From an uncultured Holophagaceae bacterium (GTDB lineage Bacteria > Acidobacteriota > Holophagae > Holophagales > Holophagaceae), in assembly GCA_903884655.1 (NCBI GenBank), contig CAISFO010000042.1, forward strand, positions 1 through 40,568: a stretch of 40,568 bases of DNA, read 5' to 3'. Each line of letters starts with the position of its first letter. The first letter of the stretch is position 1. The translations under genes were made by a program, and so were the position numbers. Below are positions 33,057 through 40,568 of this stretch, piece by piece. A model generated the notes under the pieces. It saw only the letters and a list, made by a program, of their open reading frames with translations. It had not been told where the DNA came from and ran no database searches.

Positions 33057-34133
33057 TCAGATACTTCGATGCAGAGTAATCCGGACGATTTCCGGTCGGC
33101 AACGGAACCGGAAGGGGAGCCCGGTGCAGCCCAGTCCCCGGGTGACGAAGAGGGAATCGGGCCCCTTCTGGTAGAGACCGGCGATATAAGGGGAACGTTC
33201 TAATGCGGCGTTGTAGAAGGGGCTGAGGTTAACTTGTCCGCCGTGGGTGTGGGCTGCGAGGGTCAGCCGAGCGCCCTCCTGGAGGTGGAAGGGCCATTGC
33301 AGGGGGTCATGGCAGAGCCCAATACGGAAGCCAGAGGGCCAGGGCTTCCCGCGCCATTCGGGCCTAATAGAGCTCTGGTTATCCGTCGGAAATCTGGAGC
33401 CCAGGATCACAATTCGTTGGCCCTGGTGCTCGATGGTGAGGCTCTGGTCCTGAAGAATCATCCATCCGTGGCTGTGCAGCCGTTCGGCCACGGCCTCCGT
33501 CTGCGAATACTGATCATGGTTGCCGAGGACACCTACCAGGCCATCCCTCGGGTGGATTGACTTGAAGGCCTCGACTGTCCGGTCCGCCTCCTCAATGGTT
33601 CCGGACACAAAATCACCAGCTCCCAGCAGAAGATCTCCATGGAGTTGTCCAATAGCCCTGGCCCAACGCCCGACGGTCCGCGTCCCTGCATAGGGGCCCG
33701 CGTGGATGTCCCCGAACAAGACGATTCTATAACCGTCAAAAGCAGGGGGCAGGTCTGGGAAGGAGAGAGTCACTTCCGTCACGACTGGCGGTCCGTAGGC
33801 CTCACCCAGGCCCCATCCGTAACCTCCCAGGATCAGGATGAGGCCGACCAGCCTGACCCGGCGACGCCAGGGCAGCAAACGGGCCATCACTTCAATCCCG
33901 ACGACAGGACCCATGATCAGATGGAGGCTAAGCCACGTGGCCACCGGGGAAAGAGACCATACGCCGGACACGCTCAGGCTTCGGTTGTCGAGGGCGTACC
34001 AAACCATCCAGGTCGCATCCAGCGCGACCGCCAACAGGGCAGAGGCCGTCTTGCATCGCCGGGGTAAAAAGATCCAACCCACAGCCTGCGTCGCGACTCC
34101 CAGCAGCATGAGGACGAGGTGGCTCGACTTCAT
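33057..34133 (-). CDS. Membrane-anchored calcineurin-like metallophosphoesterase (YkuE/YaeI type)
   Basis: A 358-residue protein with about four N-terminal hydrophobic segments (residues 5-115), then a metallophosphoesterase domain. Metal ligands in order: GDIHAGPY (Asp, His), GAGDFVSG (Asp), GNHDQY (Asn, His), LCHDP (His) and AAHTHGGQV (His pair). The GHTHGGQ-type ending and C-terminal TRGLGCTGLPFRFRCRPEIVRITL match the YkuE/YaeI group, some of which act on UDP-diacylglucosamine-type or other phospho-esters at the membrane; the substrate is unassigned. Codon use is a little less GC-biased than in neighbouring genes. It lies 91 bp upstream of the dehydrogenase-LytTR gene on the same strand. 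Confidence 0.85.
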   Translation of the reverse strand: MKSSHLVLMLLGVATQAVGWIFLPRRCKTASALLAVALDATWMVWYALDNRSLSVSGVWSLSPVATWLSLHLIMGPVVGIEVMARLLPWRRRVRLVGLILILGGYGWGLGEAYGPPVVTEVTLSFPDLPPAFDGYRIVLFGDIHAGPYAGTRTVGRWARAIGQLHGDLLLGAGDFVSGTIEEADRTVEAFKSIHPRDGLVGVLGNHDQYSQTEAVAERLHSHGWMILQDQSLTIEHQGQRIVILGSRFPTDNQSSIRPEWRGKPWPSGFRIGLCHDPLQWPFHLQEGARLTLAAHTHGGQVNLSPFYNAALERSPYIAGLYQKGPDSLFVTRGLGCTGLPFRFRCRPEIVRITLHRSI

Positions 34134-34530
34134 GCCTCCGCCAGGGAAGTGTGCATGGAGACGTAGGAGAAGGGATTCAAGGGCAGGCCTCTCCAGGGAT
34201 GCGGTTCTTGGATAGTTGGGATTCAGAAACGGATGGGGCCTGGGGTGATTGATGGCTGGTTACACCAGACTCGACCAAGTGGGCTGCCAGCGTTACGGCA
34301 GGATAAAACGGCCAAATTGCCACGGTATCACTTAAGGATGTTGGAGATCCCGGAGAAGATTACCAGGCATTAATCCAGGACCAGGAGGCGGGGTTCCAGG
34401 AGGGGCTGGTCGAAGGGGGGAACAGAAAACCAGGAGTGGCCATCTTGCGAAAACTTGGTAATTTGCGATATCTTCTGGGCGGTACAGTTGAATGATGCTC
34501 TGCCTTTCTGCGTCATCTGTGGAGGTCTAA
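34134..34530 (+). promoter_or_regulatory. Upstream control region of the exopolysaccharide operon
   Basis: A divergent intergenic stretch of about 400 bp with no gene seen. CCAGGA occurs at 34375, 34381, 34396 and 34430. TTGCGA occurs at 34445-34450 and again at 34463-34468; the first copy can act as a -35 box for TATCTT (34469-34474, 18-bp spacer). GGAGG about six bases before ATG 34531 is the ribosome site. The clustered repeats suggest a regulator site, but I cannot name one. Confidence 0.35.
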
Positions 34531-35697
34531 ATGTCCACCTGTTATGGTCCAGTCCAACCATGTGCAATCTCGAATCGGAGAACGCGGGTCGGTCTTTGGT
34601 CCGCGCTCGGGGCACTACTGCTTCTTGGCGCCTGCACTGCACCGGGCATGAAGTTGGATGTGAAGCCCGGTCGCCAGGACTCTGTGACGGAGATGGATGG
34701 CCTCAAGATCACCCTGCGCCCGCTCCGTTCCGAGACCATCAAGGCCCAGCGGCCGCTTGTGCTCGAGCCGACCGCGGCAGAACTGTTGCTCACTGAGAAA
34801 GCGCCGCCCTACCGCATCGGCCCTCAGGATGTTCTGGTCGTGACGGTCTGGGATCATCCTGAAATCACCATGCCGCTGGGCCAGTTCCGCCAGGACTCGG
34901 CCTCGGGGATTCTGGTGGACGAGGAAGGTCAGATCTACTTCCCGCATGTAGGGACCATCAAGGTGACCGGTATGACCACCACGCAAGTCCGGGACGCCCT
35001 GATCACCCGTCTTTCCCGGATCCTGCAGAATCCCCAGATCGACGTGAAGATCCTCGCGTTCCGATCCCAGAAGATCTACATCGGGGGAGAGGTCAAGACC
35101 CCTGCCGTCTACAATGTCACCGACATTCCCTTCACGCTGGTCGAAGCCATCAACCGGGCAGGAGGCTTCCTCCCCACTGCCGATGACAGTCAGCTGCTGC
35201 TGACGCGTGGGGAGCAGGTCTGGCGCCTGAACTTCCAGGCCCTCTTGACCTCCGGCAACCGCATTGGCCAGATCCTCCTGAAAGATGGCGACTCGCTGCA
35301 GGTACCCAGCATCGCTGAGAATCCCGTCTACATGCTCGGAGAGCTGGTGCGTCCAGGCACCCTGCCCATGGTCCACGGCAACCTCTCGCTGGCCAAGGCC
35401 CTCTCGGATGCCGGCGGCATCCAGGGCGGAAGCGCCGATGCCCGTTCCATCTATGTCATTCGGCAAGGCGGCACAGCCAGCGCGATCGACGTCTACCACC
35501 TGGATGCCCGCAATCCCACGGCCATGGTGCTGGCGGACCGGTTCGCCCTCAACCCCCGAGACATCGTCTATGTAGATGCCGGCACCCTGGTGCGCTTCAG
35601 CAGGGTCATGGGCCTGCTGCTCCCGACCGTCACGGCGGTCGCCACCTCTTCGTTGTCAGCCTGGGAGGCCTACTACTACGTTCACCGGGTGAAGTGA
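34531..35697 (+). CDS. wza: Polysaccharide export outer-membrane lipoprotein (Wza/OPX family)
   Basis: A 388-residue OPX-family exporter that forms the outer-membrane channel for exopolysaccharide. The lipobox LLGAC places the lipidated Cys at residue 35. The Poly_export domain starts around YRIGPQDVLVVTVWDHPEIT, with VDEEGQIYFPHVGTIKVTGMTTTQVRDAL, followed by SLBB domains (KIYIGGEVKTPAVYNVTDIPFTLVEAINRAGGF; VYMLGELVRPGTLPMV ... LAKALSDAGGI). A C-terminal helix (RVMGLLLPTVTAVATSSLSAW) fits the Wza outer-membrane alpha-barrel helix. It is the first gene of a three-gene operon with a phosphatase and a tyrosine kinase. Confidence 0.92.
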   Translation: MSTCYGPVQPCAISNRRTRVGLWSALGALLLLGACTAPGMKLDVKPGRQDSVTEMDGLKITLRPLRSETIKAQRPLVLEPTAAELLLTEKAPPYRIGPQDVLVVTVWDHPEITMPLGQFRQDSASGILVDEEGQIYFPHVGTIKVTGMTTTQVRDALITRLSRILQNPQIDVKILAFRSQKIYIGGEVKTPAVYNVTDIPFTLVEAINRAGGFLPTADDSQLLLTRGEQVWRLNFQALLTSGNRIGQILLKDGDSLQVPSIAENPVYMLGELVRPGTLPMVHGNLSLAKALSDAGGIQGGSADARSIYVIRQGGTASAIDVYHLDARNPTAMVLADRFALNPRDIVYVDAGTLVRFSRVMGLLLPTVTAVATSSLSAWEAYYYVHRVK

Positions 35698-35749
35698 TTC
35701 CGTTCGCTGCGACACAAGGCCTTCCCTCGGGACTCCAACCATTCAGGCC

Positions 35750-36229
35750 ATGCCATTGATCTCGATTCCTCCGATTCGTTCCGTCCTCGTTGTGTGTGAG
35801 GGGAACCATTGCCGCGCTCCCATCGCCGAAGGTCTTCTCCGGGCGGCGATCGGCGCCTCCATCCGGGTCAGTTCGGCTGGACTGCGGGCCCTGGTGGATG
35901 CCCCTGCGCATCCCGAGGCTGAGCGCCTGATGAGAGAACAGGGCCATGACATTTCCACTCATCGCGGCAGGCAATTGACGCCTGAAATGGCCTGCGATGC
36001 CGACATCATCCTGGTCATGGACCTCCAGCAGAAGGAGTGGTGCACCCAGATTGCCCCCGCGACTCGGGGACGGATCTTCCTCTTGGGACAATGGCTATCC
36101 ACGCCGCCAAGCGAAATCGGCGATCCTTTTAGCCAGGGGCCCGCCGCCTTCCGGCGGGCATTCGAGGAAATCCAGCAATCTGTTTCGGCCTGGGTGCCGC
36201 ATCTCCTCTCAGAGCAAAGGTCGGCATGA
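35750..36229 (+). CDS. wzb: Low-molecular-weight protein-tyrosine phosphatase (Wzb-like)
   Basis: A 159-residue phosphatase expected to dephosphorylate the Tyr cluster of the adjacent Wzc kinase. The P-loop VVCEGNHCRAP has the nucleophile Cys16 and Arg22 in C-x5-R. The Ser/Thr that normally follows the Arg (CRSP) is Ala here, which may slow phosphoenzyme turnover. The general-acid Asp is in GDPF near residue 127. The N-terminus is extended by about eight residues (MPLISIPP). Its stop overlaps the wzc start (ATGA at 36226-36229); it begins 52 bp after wza. Confidence 0.9.
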   Translation: MPLISIPPIRSVLVVCEGNHCRAPIAEGLLRAAIGASIRVSSAGLRALVDAPAHPEAERLMREQGHDISTHRGRQLTPEMACDADIILVMDLQQKEWCTQIAPATRGRIFLLGQWLSTPPSEIGDPFSQGPAAFRRAFEEIQQSVSAWVPHLLSEQRSA

Positions 36230-38505
36230 CATCCACACCACCCCCTTTTCAGCGTCCGACCCAGTCGAATACCAGTGGAGCTTCCGCCAGGCCGGTGCGC
36301 GGACGTGAAGACTCGCACGAGATCGACATCCAGGAATGGCTCATCAACCTGTGGAGCGGACGCTACATTATCCTGGTCAGCCTGATGGTCCTCCTCATCA
36401 TTGGGGCCTTTACCATCTGGCTGACCCCCCCGGTCTACCAGGCTGAGGCCCTGCTGCAGCTTGAACCCCCGAAGACCTCGGGCGGCGCCGAGGCGACCTT
36501 CACCCGCATGGATAGCCTGTTTTCCGCCCCCAGCGATGTCTCGACCGAGATCGAAATCATCGGCAGCAATCTGCTGCTTGGACGAACCATCGAATCCCTA
36601 AACCTGGATGTCGTGGCTCAGCCAGTGCACTTCCCGCTCTTCGGGGAGGCGATGGCCAGGGGGAAGGTGAACGCGCCCAGAGTGGACGTGGATGCTTTCC
36701 AGGTTCCGGACTACATGCGTGGCCTGGAGTTCCAGATCACGGCGCTAGGCAACGGGACCTTTGCCTGGAAGACGCCGCAGGATCCACCCACGGTCGGCGC
36801 GAAACCGGATGTGGCCTATCCCCAGGGCGAAGTCCTGGCCACGGGCCGGCCCGGCGAGTTGCTCCAGGGATCCTATGGCGGGGAGACACTGAAGCTGAAA
36901 CTCCGCCAGATGGTCGCCAAGCCAGGGCAGAGGTTTCGGCTTGTCCGCAGGACCCTCCAGGGGACCATCACGGACATGCGGACAAATTTGGAGGCCGCCG
37001 GCAAGGGGGGCGACCAGACCAAGCCCACCGACCTGCTTGTCCTTACCTTCCGCGGCACCAACCCGGCTAAGGTGGCGGAAGTGCTGAACGAGATTATGCG
37101 GCAATACATCAGCCAGAACACCGAGCGGAAACGTGAAGAGATCACCCGCATGCTCGACCTTCACGAGCATCAGCTCCCTGAGGTCCATACGCGGCTTGAA
37201 CAGGCCGAGAACCGACTGAACCAGTTCCGGGCCCGCACAGGTTCGGTGGACATCCCGAGGGAGGCCGACTTGGCCCTCAGTCAGGGATCAAACCTGGCAT
37301 CCCAGATCTCAGCCCTGAAGCAGAAGAAGCAGGACCTAATCCGGATCTACAAAGAAGATTCGGACATGGTCAAGACGGTGGAATCCCAAATCGCCAAGCT
37401 GGAGGGCGAGTCCGCCCAAGTGAGCCAGAAGGTGCGGTCCCTGCCAGCCACCCAGCAGGAACTGGTCAGGCTGTCCCGGGATGTCCAAGTGAGCACCGAG
37501 CTCTACACGGCCCTCCTGAACAACATCCAGAAACTCCAGCTCACCGGTGCCGGGATGGGCAACGCCCGCGTGATCGATTACGCCATGCCAGGCTTGAAGC
37601 CGATCAAGCCCAACAAAGAGCGGCTGCTGGCGGTCTTTTTGATGCTGGGGCTGTTCGTCGGTGTGGGGCTGGTCCTGCTGCAACGAGCCCTCCTCCAGGG
37701 CGTCGAGGATCATCGCGTCATCGAGTCCAAGTTGGGAATTCCTGTATTCGTCACAGTGCCCCACAGCAAGGTCCAGGCGGAGCACTACAAGGCCCTCTGC
37801 GAAAGCCGTCAGGGGAGTCACCTGCTGGCGCTCCATGACCCGGAGGACCTTGCAATCGAGAGCCTCCGGAGCCTCCGCACCATGGTCAATTTTTCCATGA
37901 GCGACTCCGCCGACCACGCCATCATGATCACCGGCCCTTCACCCAAGGTCGGCAAGTCCTTCATCAGCAGCAATTTTTCTGTGGTTCTGGCACAGTCCGG
38001 CGCGCAAGTGCTGGTCGTGGATGGGGACATGCGTCGAGGCAACCTCCACAGGTATTTCGGTCTGCCAAACCGCATGGGTGGCCTTTCTGATGTGCTCACC
38101 GGGGCGTCGAGCTGGCAGTCGCTGGTCCATGAAACGGAGACGCCGGGGCTTCACATCGTGAGCTCAGGGCGCATTCCCAAGAACCCCGCAGAGCTGCTCA
38201 TGGCGCCCGCTTTCGGAGCCTTCATCGAGGAAGCATCAAAGCACTACGACTACGTAGTGATCGATGCCCCGCCACTCTTGCCCGTGACGGACGCCGCCAT
38301 CATCGGCGCCAGGGTCGGCACCGTGCTGCTCGTGACCAAATTCGGGCAGCATCCACTGGAAGAGATCCGCACCTGCCAGAACCGCATGGAATCCAACGGC
38401 ATCCCCCTGAAAGGGTGCGTCTTCAATGACATTTTACCGATCGGTCTGGGGTACTACGATCAGCGCTACCGCTATGCCTATCACTACAAATACGGACAGG
38501 ACTAA
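36226..38505 (+). CDS. wzc: Polysaccharide co-polymerase / BY-type tyrosine autokinase (Wzc-like)
   Basis: A 759-residue inner-membrane protein. The cytoplasmic N-terminus is followed by membrane helix 1 (about 42-62, YIILVSLMVLLIIGAFTIWL), then a periplasmic Wzz domain with a large insert and coiled coil (about 300-430; LDLHEHQLPEVHTRLEQAENRLNQF) and a GNVR-like end (LPATQQELVRLSRDVQVSTELY). Membrane helix 2 is at about 466-486, followed by the cytoplasmic kinase: Walker A GPSPKVGKSF (about 568), Walker A' VLVVDGDMRRG (about 594) and Walker B YVVIDAPPL (about 674). The C-terminus YYDQRYRYAYHYKY holds seven Tyr for autophosphorylation. It controls polymerisation and export together with Wza and the phosphatase. 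Confidence 0.93.
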   Translation: MTSTPPPFQRPTQSNTSGASARPVRGREDSHEIDIQEWLINLWSGRYIILVSLMVLLIIGAFTIWLTPPVYQAEALLQLEPPKTSGGAEATFTRMDSLFSAPSDVSTEIEIIGSNLLLGRTIESLNLDVVAQPVHFPLFGEAMARGKVNAPRVDVDAFQVPDYMRGLEFQITALGNGTFAWKTPQDPPTVGAKPDVAYPQGEVLATGRPGELLQGSYGGETLKLKLRQMVAKPGQRFRLVRRTLQGTITDMRTNLEAAGKGGDQTKPTDLLVLTFRGTNPAKVAEVLNEIMRQYISQNTERKREEITRMLDLHEHQLPEVHTRLEQAENRLNQFRARTGSVDIPREADLALSQGSNLASQISALKQKKQDLIRIYKEDSDMVKTVESQIAKLEGESAQVSQKVRSLPATQQELVRLSRDVQVSTELYTALLNNIQKLQLTGAGMGNARVIDYAMPGLKPIKPNKERLLAVFLMLGLFVGVGLVLLQRALLQGVEDHRVIESKLGIPVFVTVPHSKVQAEHYKALCESRQGSHLLALHDPEDLAIESLRSLRTMVNFSMSDSADHAIMITGPSPKVGKSFISSNFSVVLAQSGAQVLVVDGDMRRGNLHRYFGLPNRMGGLSDVLTGASSWQSLVHETETPGLHIVSSGRIPKNPAELLMAPAFGAFIEEASKHYDYVVIDAPPLLPVTDAAIIGARVGTVLLVTKFGQHPLEEIRTCQNRMESNGIPLKGCVFNDILPIGLGYYDQRYRYAYHYKYGQD

Positions 38506-38508
38506 ATC

Positions 38509-38529
38509 GGCTCCTTTGTTCTAGGAGCC
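38509..38529 (+). terminator. Possible weak terminator after wzc
   Basis: GGCTCCT (38509-38515) and AGGAGCC (38523-38529) form a 7-bp stem with a TTGTTCT loop four bases after the wzc stop. No T-run follows, so it may be only an attenuating or RNA-stabilising hairpin. Confidence 0.35.
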
Positions 38530-38568
38530 AGCCGCATTGGAGTTTGGATTCGCTCCACTTTCCGACCT

Positions 38569-39201
38569 CTATCCAGAGGAAGGATGCTGCCGCAGGAAGC
38601 GAAAAACGGCCAGATCAATGGCGGGCTGGATGAACGCAAGCCAGATGGTGCCGTAACCAAAGCAAAGCACTACCTTTGTCCAGTTGGGGAATGCCGGCAG
38701 GCTGCTCCGGAATAACCAGACGGGCAGGATGGCAAGCGAGATGCAGGAAACGAATGAGATGTAGAAAGTTGTCCGGAAGGCGTGCTTGCTGACACCCAAC
38801 AGGTCTTCGCAGCCAGCAAGTTCCTGGTTCCGGCTTACCTGAAAATAGGCCTTGTAACTGGCCCTGATCGCCTTGTATGAGGCATGGAGAGTCGGTTGAA
38901 ATATGCTATCAAAGTTATTAGATTCAATTGTTTTCAGGAACTGAACGGCGGTTCCGGCCAGGTCGCTCCGGATGACGATGCCATCGGCCACAAGGCGCGG
39001 GCTTCCTTCTCCGCTGGGAATGGCCACTTGGCACTGACTCCCAATCGGAAGGCGGGGTGCAGATGCAGAACTCAAAAGAACCCCACCCATCCCAATATTA
39101 ATGGCCAAGGTGTAGGCGACCATACGTCCAGTGGAGACCACCTTGACCCTCTGGCTGAAGGGGATGCGCTCGAAAGTCCGTTGGTTGGTTGACGTGCTCA
39201 T
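38569..39201 (-). CDS. PilZ-domain protein with C-terminal membrane helices
   Basis: A 210-residue protein from ATG 39201 (AAAGGA seven bases upstream; an ATG at 39246 would add 15 residues). The N-terminal PilZ domain (about 5-105) has QRTFER, providing the RxxxR c-di-GMP motif, and NIGMGGVLLSS in place of the usual D/NxSxxG, with Gly where Ser is expected. A short helical linker (ASYKAIRASYKAYFQVSR) is followed by two hydrophobic segments (TTFYISFVSCISLAILPVWLF; VVLCFGYGTIWLAFIQPAIDLAVF). It is probably a membrane-bound c-di-GMP receptor. It is convergent with wzc and divergent from the beta-helix lipoprotein, so it plausibly tunes exopolysaccharide output (inference). Confidence 0.8.
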   Translation of the reverse strand: MSTSTNQRTFERIPFSQRVKVVSTGRMVAYTLAINIGMGGVLLSSASAPRLPIGSQCQVAIPSGEGSPRLVADGIVIRSDLAGTAVQFLKTIESNNFDSIFQPTLHASYKAIRASYKAYFQVSRNQELAGCEDLLGVSKHAFRTTFYISFVSCISLAILPVWLFRSSLPAFPNWTKVVLCFGYGTIWLAFIQPAIDLAVFRFLRQHPSSG

Positions 39202-39240
39202 GTGCAATTCCTTTAAGTAAGCTAAGCCTCCACTGGATAT

Positions 39241-39267
39241 TTGCAAGGATTGGCCCTAAATTATCAT
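39241..39267 (+). promoter_or_regulatory. Candidate promoter of the Ig-repeat lipoprotein gene
   Basis: TTGCAA (39241-39246) and TATCAT (39262-39267) with a 15-bp spacer lie in the divergent intergenic region, 57 bp before the ATG. The spacer is shorter than ideal. Confidence 0.3.
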
Positions 39268-39323
39268 GAGTTGAGATCACCCCCCAAATCCGACCGAACA
39301 TTCAGAAACAGAAGGGGCCTCCC

Positions 39324-40568
39324 ATGCATGCGGGGAGTATTCAAGTTCGATTGCTGGGCCTCCTGATCATAGGAATGGTCTGTTCATTGATCGCCTGCAG
39401 CGGCGGCGGCGCCTCACCTACGGTCAATTCCGCCTCGATTGCAGCGCCGGATATTTCAGTGGTAGTCAACCCCAACTTCACCACGGTCAACACGGGCGAT
39501 AGCGTCGCTGTTACGGCCACCGTCTCTGGGACCTCCAACATATCCGTGACCTGGACTGTGGATGGTCTTCCCAACGGAAATGCTTCTGTGGGGTTCATCT
39601 CAGGGACCGGAAGGACCATCACCTATACGGCCCCGGGAAGTCCGGGAAGCCATGTCATCGCGGTCGTCAGTCTGGCTGATCCAAACAAGTCCGCCTCGTC
39701 CACATTGGATGTACAGGCCCCTGGTCAAGATGTGAGTGTGGCGCTGAGTCCGGTGGCGACCACCCTCCTGACGGGCGCGAATCAGTTCTTTACGGCCATC
39801 GTCTTGAATGCTTCGAACACAAGTGTCACCTGGTCCACTCAACGGGGCAGCATCACCAGTGCGGGGGTCTATACAGCCCCCTTCTCCAGCGGCAGTGATG
39901 TCGTGACGGCCACGAGTGTGGCCGATAGTACCAAGCAGGCCTCCGCCTCGGTGACAGTCCAATCAACAGTCGTGGTGGTCAGTGTCACCCTAAGTCCCAG
40001 TGCGACCGCCTTGACCGCTGGTGGTACCATTCCCTTCACGGCTGCGGTTACAGGTACGACCAATTCGGCCATCACCTGGAAGGTCGATGGCGTCCTGGGT
40101 GGCAGCGCCGCCACAGGAACAATTACAGGCAGCGGCAACGCGGTAGTGTTCACGGCTCCCGCCACCGCGGGCAGTCATACCGTGACCGCTTTGTCCGCCG
40201 CAGATACCAGCAAGAGCAGTTCAGCAGTCGTTACGGTCCTGGCTGCGCCTGCCACGACAGGATTCATTGTTTCCCCAACGGGTATGGCGAGCAATCCCGG
40301 CACGCTGGCGGCCCCGACGACCCTGGAGGGCGCCCAGGCCCTGATCCAGAAGGCCATCAAGGCCGGTACTGGAACCCTGAGTGTTCTCCTCCGTGGCGGC
40401 ATCTACCCCCGGACCACCACGCTCAACCTGGGCGCCGCCGACTCGGGAACGGCCTCGAATCCGGTCCAATGGGCGGCGTACCCTGGCGAAACCCCGCGCC
40501 TGGTCGGTGGCGCAAGCCTGAACCCCACCACCCTCCACCTCGTGGACAGCACGGATCCCAACTGGTCC
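39324..40568 (+). CDS. Secreted lipoprotein with Ig-like repeats and start of a parallel beta-helix (3'-truncated)
   Basis: The frame is open from ATG 39324 (AAGGGG seven bases upstream) to the window edge, giving 415 codons so far. The signal peptide ends in a lipobox-like SLIAC followed by SGGG, a typical Gly-rich lipoprotein tether. Three bacterial Ig-like/BIG-type repeats of about 90 residues follow, each with the pattern SVTLSP(S)ATxLTxG, (I/V)TWxVDG, YTAP, (S)HVxxAxSxAD. From about residue 313 the sequence changes to FIVSPTGMASNPGTLAAPTTLEGAQALIQKA and LLRGGIYPRTTTLNLGAADSGTASNPVQWAAYPGE, the usual N-terminal cap of right-handed parallel beta-helix (pectate-lyase-like) domains. A polysaccharide-binding or -cleaving role beside the EPS genes is likely. 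Confidence 0.85.
   Translation, partial: MHAGSIQVRLLGLLIIGMVCSLIACSGGGASPTVNSASIAAPDISVVVNPNFTTVNTGDSVAVTATVSGTSNISVTWTVDGLPNGNASVGFISGTGRTITYTAPGSPGSHVIAVVSLADPNKSASSTLDVQAPGQDVSVALSPVATTLLTGANQFFTAIVLNASNTSVTWSTQRGSITSAGVYTAPFSSGSDVVTATSVADSTKQASASVTVQSTVVVVSVTLSPSATALTAGGTIPFTAAVTGTTNSAITWKVDGVLGGSAATGTITGSGNAVVFTAPATAGSHTVTALSAADTSKSSSAVVTVLAAPATTGFIVSPTGMASNPGTLAAPTTLEGAQALIQKAIKAGTGTLSVLLRGGIYPRTTTLNLGAADSGTASNPVQWAAYPGETPRLVGGASLNPTTLHLVDSTDPNWS

Noticed and set aside
1..40568. tRNA or rRNA genes, riboswitches
   Set aside because: No acceptor/T-loop pattern such as GGTTCGAATCC with matching arms, nor a recognisable riboswitch core, was seen in the intergenic stretches by eye; a tRNAscan/Infernal search would settle this.

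Overview
The window is GC-rich, densely coded bacterial chromosome. The organism is probably an acidobacterium of the Holophagae type (Geothrix/Holophaga-like). I infer this from protein flavour, the dcw gene order, System II cytochrome c maturation and the lipoprotein families; no rRNA gene is present to prove it. No tRNA, IS element, phage gene or CRISPR array was recognised. The left edge cuts a PLP-enzyme gene and the right edge cuts a secreted lipoprotein gene.

Layout. (1) 1-7656, + strand: nucleobase/nucleoside utilisation, with a PLP-dependent lyase, the amidohydrolase SsnA, a complete BMP-type nucleoside ABC importer (binding protein, double ATPase, two permeases) and a small unknown gene. 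(2) 7986-10738, - strand: uraA-type permease, RpiR-type regulator and guanine-deaminase-like enzyme, probably one operon. (3) 10922-24394, + strand: a rearranged dcw (division and cell wall) cluster, mraZ-rsmH-ftsL-ftsI(PASTA)-murE-sua5-murF-mraY-murD followed by a D-2-hydroxyacid dehydrogenase. Five AGTGG boxes at 10-bp spacing precede mraZ. An EAL-domain gene lies antisense between mraY and murD. (4) 24394-30462: a small exported protein, then on the - strand ccsA, resB and a lipoprotein (cytochrome c biogenesis), and phenylalanine hydroxylase with its pterin-4a-carbinolamine dehydratase. (5) 30562-34133, - strand: an OmpR-type response regulator, an unusual dehydrogenase-LytTR fusion and a membrane-anchored metallophosphoesterase. 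(6) 34531-40568: an exopolysaccharide export/control operon (Wza, Wzb, Wzc-like), a PilZ membrane protein on the - strand, and a lipoprotein with Ig-like repeats leading into a beta-helix.

The most unusual items are three. First, a protein (31460-32965) joins a beta-hydroxyacid dehydrogenase through a long Pro-rich linker to a LytTR DNA-binding domain, which looks like a metabolite or redox-sensing transcription factor. Second, a 334-bp, hairpin-rich, internally duplicated insert lies between sua5 and murF. Its units begin and end exactly at ATGA stop/start overlaps, so the translational coupling of the mur operon is kept. Third, three intergenic elements (3461-3559, 7758-7912, 16609-16961) have short-word arms, inverted around hairpin-bearing centres.
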